This document shows positions 6,673 through 8,484 of a DNA stretch of 8,484 bases, piece after piece (position 1 is the stretch's first letter; every line of letters begins with the position of its first letter). The DNA is from a bacterium (GTDB lineage Bacteria; Desulfobacterota; Binatia; UBA12015). The notes under the pieces were generated by a model. It ran no database searches and was not told the DNA's origin. It was given only the letters and a program-made list of their open reading frames with translations. Where the stretch lies: positions 1-8,484 of the forward strand of contig JAPOLW010000142.1 in the NCBI GenBank assembly GCA_029976905.1. The letters are read 5' to 3'. The position numbers and the translations under genes were made by a program.

Positions 6673-7256
6673 CAGACGATCAGATAGACGACGGTGAGAA
6701 CGACGACCCACACCGCGTCGACGAAATGCCAATACCAGGAAAGGACGTCCACCCTCTCGACCTCTTCTTCGTGCAGGAATCCCGCCAGACTGAAGATCAG
6801 GACACCCGCGAGCATCAAGAGACCGATCGTCACGTGCGCGGCGTGGAAACCCACCAGGGAGTAGAACGTCGTGCCGAGCAGATTGGTCTGCAAGGTGAGG
6901 CCGTCATCGTAGATGAGCCGGTACCACTCGAAGCCCGTCCCGATCAGAAAGACGAGTCCGAGCAGGATCGTCAGCAGCCAGAAGCCGTTGAACGCAGCCC
7001 GATGCCCTTCACGGAGGCTCCGGATCGCGAGCGTGATCGTGATGCTGCTGGAGAGCAGACAGATCGTGCCGAGAAGGGGGAGCTCCAGAACGTCCCGCGC
7101 GTAGGGGCCGCTGAGGCTCTTTCCCAGATAGAAGAGATGCGCGACCACAAAGATCGCAAAGAAGGCGCTCTCGGTGAGGATCAGGCATGCCATCCCCACC
7201 CGGCCGCGCGCCGGCAGACGCCACGAGGCTGCCAGGTCCTGGGTTGCGTCGGTCAT
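6672..7256 (-). CDS. ctaE: Cytochrome c oxidase subunit III
   Basis: This 194-residue membrane protein has about five helices, the short form of COX3 found in Bacillus and Actinobacteria that lacks the first two helices of the mitochondrial protein. Family signatures are TESAFFAIFVVAHLFY (E29 is the conserved membrane glutamate), GTGFEWY (104-112), FYSLVGFHAAHVTIGL (131-146, H138 and H141) and LSWYWHFVDAVWVVV (172-186). Subunit III stabilises the catalytic subunit and its proton uptake. I chose the ATG at 7256 because it overlaps the ctaD stop codon as ATGA, a classic coupled junction. An in-frame TTG at 7268 would add four residues and cannot be excluded; neither has a strong ribosome-binding site. 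The TGA stop shares one base with the next ATG (TGATG). Confidence 0.95.
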   Translation of the reverse strand: MTDATQDLAASWRLPARGRVGMACLILTESAFFAIFVVAHLFYLGKSLSGPYARDVLELPLLGTICLLSSSITITLAIRSLREGHRAAFNGFWLLTILLGLVFLIGTGFEWYRLIYDDGLTLQTNLLGTTFYSLVGFHAAHVTIGLLMLAGVLIFSLAGFLHEEEVERVDVLSWYWHFVDAVWVVVLTVVYLIV

Positions 7257-8484
7257 TCGTGATGCCAATCCGGGTCGTCGGGGTGCTTGAGGTCCCAGAG
7301 CGGCCGCCGGCTACGCACGGTCGGAATCGTCTCGAAGTTGTAGGGCGGCGGTGGTGAGGTGGTCGACCACTCCAACGTCCAGGCATCCCAGGGGTCATCC
7401 CCCGCCTCCTCGCCGTGCCGCAGGGACGAGAGGACGTTCCAGAGGAAAAAGAGAATCCCGATCGCCTGGACGAGGACGCCGATCGACGTAATGAGGTTGA
7501 GCATGTCCCAGCCGCGTCCGGCGTCGAAGGTGTAGATGCGCCGAGGCATCCCGAGCAGACCCTGAAAATGCATGGTGCCGAACGTCATGTTGAAGCCGAG
7601 TACGAAGACCCAGAAGTGCCAGCGGCCGATCTTCTCGGAGAGCATCTTCCCGGTCGCCTTGGGAAACCAATGGTAGATCGCCGCGAAGATGCTGAAGAGC
7701 AATCCACCGATCAGAACGAAATGGAAGTGCGCGACGACGAAGTAGGAATCCGATAGCTGCCAGTCGAAGGGCGCGACCGCCAGCATCACGCCAGTCAGAC
7801 CGGCGATGACGAATTCAAAGAGAAATGCGGTGCACCACAGCATCGGCATCCGGAACCGGATCATCCCGCCCCACATCGTCCCAAGCCAGTTGAAGATCTT
7901 GATTCCCGTCGGGACGGCGACGGCCATGGTGCTGGCGGCGAAGAAGGTATTGATGGGCGCCGAAAGACCGACCGTGAACATGTGATGGGCCCAGACGCCC
8001 AGACTGATGAAGCCGATCCCCACGGTGGCCGCGACCATGATCTCGTAGCCGAAGATCGGCTTACGCGAGAAGACAGGCGTGATCTCGGAGACGAAGGCAA
8101 ATCCCGGGATGATGAGGATGTAGACTTCGGGATGCCCGAAGACCCAGAAGAAATGCTGCCACAGTACGGCGTCCCCACCGGCCTGCGTGTCGAAGAAGTG
8201 CGCCCCGAGAAAGCGATCGAAGAGGAGCATGATCTGCGCGGCGGTGAGCGGCGTGAGCGCGACCAGGACCAGGAACGCATCGACGAGCATCAGCCACACG
8301 AAGAGCGGCATCTTCATGTAGGTCATACCCGGACAACGCATGCAGAGGATCGTCGCCACCAGATTCAGTGCGGTCGCGGTGCTTCCGAATCCCGAGACCA
8401 TGATCCCGAGGATCCAGTAGTCGGTCGAATTCCCGGGCGCGAAAGCAGGCGACGTCAGGGGCGCGTAGGCAAACCACCCGACGT
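7253..8484 (-). CDS. ctaD: Cytochrome c oxidase subunit I, A1-type (partial, N-terminus beyond window)
   Basis: This is the catalytic subunit of an aa3/caa3-type heme-copper oxidase, which reduces O2 to water and pumps protons across the inner membrane. The window holds the last 409 residues; the reading frame stays open to base 8484, so roughly the first quarter of a usual 550-600 residue protein is missing. Counting from the first visible residue, the GHPEVY motif gives the CuB ligand H117, the D-channel glutamate E119 and the tyrosine Y121 that is cross-linked to His in this family. H166-H167 are the other CuB ligands, K195 in PTGIKIFNW is the K-channel lysine, and H252/H254 in AHFHF are the heme a3 and heme a ligands. 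The glutamate in GHPEVY marks the A1 family. The C-terminus ends in a hydrophilic tail with SPPPPYNFETIP, as in many bacterial CtaD proteins. Its TGA stop overlaps the ATG of the subunit III gene. An internal ATG at 8401 lies inside the conserved core and is not the start. Confidence 0.97.
   Translation of the reverse strand, partial: VGWFAYAPLTSPAFAPGNSTDYWILGIMVSGFGSTATALNLVATILCMRCPGMTYMKMPLFVWLMLVDAFLVLVALTPLTAAQIMLLFDRFLGAHFFDTQAGGDAVLWQHFFWVFGHPEVYILIIPGFAFVSEITPVFSRKPIFGYEIMVAATVGIGFISLGVWAHHMFTVGLSAPINTFFAASTMAVAVPTGIKIFNWLGTMWGGMIRFRMPMLWCTAFLFEFVIAGLTGVMLAVAPFDWQLSDSYFVVAHFHFVLIGGLLFSIFAAIYHWFPKATGKMLSEKIGRWHFWVFVLGFNMTFGTMHFQGLLGMPRRIYTFDAGRGWDMLNLITSIGVLVQAIGILFFLWNVLSSLRHGEEAGDDPWDAWTLEWSTTSPPPPYNFETIPTVRSRRPLWDLKHPDDPDWHHE

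Noticed and set aside
1..8484. CRISPR arrays, tRNA/rRNA genes, insertion sequences, attachment sites
   Set aside because: No repeat-spacer pattern, transposase motif, terminal inverted repeats or RNA gene-like segments were seen; the minus strand is almost fully occupied by the respiratory genes.

Overview
The window is a densely packed, entirely minus-strand respiratory gene cluster from a high-GC bacterium. Read in transcription order, from the right edge to the left, the genes are: cytochrome c oxidase subunit I (5' end cut by the window edge), subunit III, a seven-helix membrane protein that starts like a small oxidase subunit IV, a diheme cytochrome c, a Rieske iron-sulfur protein, a full-length cytochrome b carrying its own C-terminal heme-c domain, a fusion of a CtaG-type oxidase assembly factor with a FixG/NapH-like polyferredoxin, a small anchored YtkA/FixH-like protein, and the first 30 codons of a probable exported protein.

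The genes almost touch. Four junctions are 1- to 3-base stop/start overlaps (ATGA, TGATG, TTGA, GTGA), one is an 8-base overlap, one gap is 9 bases, and only two gaps exceed 50 bases (61 and 78 bases). No convincing terminator or promoter is visible, so this is best read as one operon whose promoter, and probably ctaC (subunit II), lie beyond the right edge.

Functionally, the cluster encodes a quinol-to-oxygen electron path. Cytochrome b and the Rieske protein oxidise quinol, c-type hemes (two in the separate cytochrome, one fused to cytochrome b) carry electrons, and an A1-type heme-copper oxidase (GHPEVY motif) reduces oxygen. The order oxidase III - cytochrome cc - Rieske - cytochrome b matches the actinobacterial ctaE-qcrCAB arrangement, where the two complexes form a supercomplex. 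Here an extra membrane gene is inserted and an extra heme-c domain is present on cytochrome b. The two downstream genes look like maturation factors that combine copper delivery (CtaG, YtkA-like) with membrane redox chemistry (FixG-like).

Taxonomy cannot be fixed from this sequence. The GC-rich codon use, the Tat-type Rieske protein, the probable lipoprotein cytochrome and the fused architectures suggest a high-GC Gram-negative lineage (for example Myxococcota, Acidobacteriota or Gemmatimonadota). That is an inference with low confidence. Long ORFs on the plus strand are GC-driven shadows and were left out.
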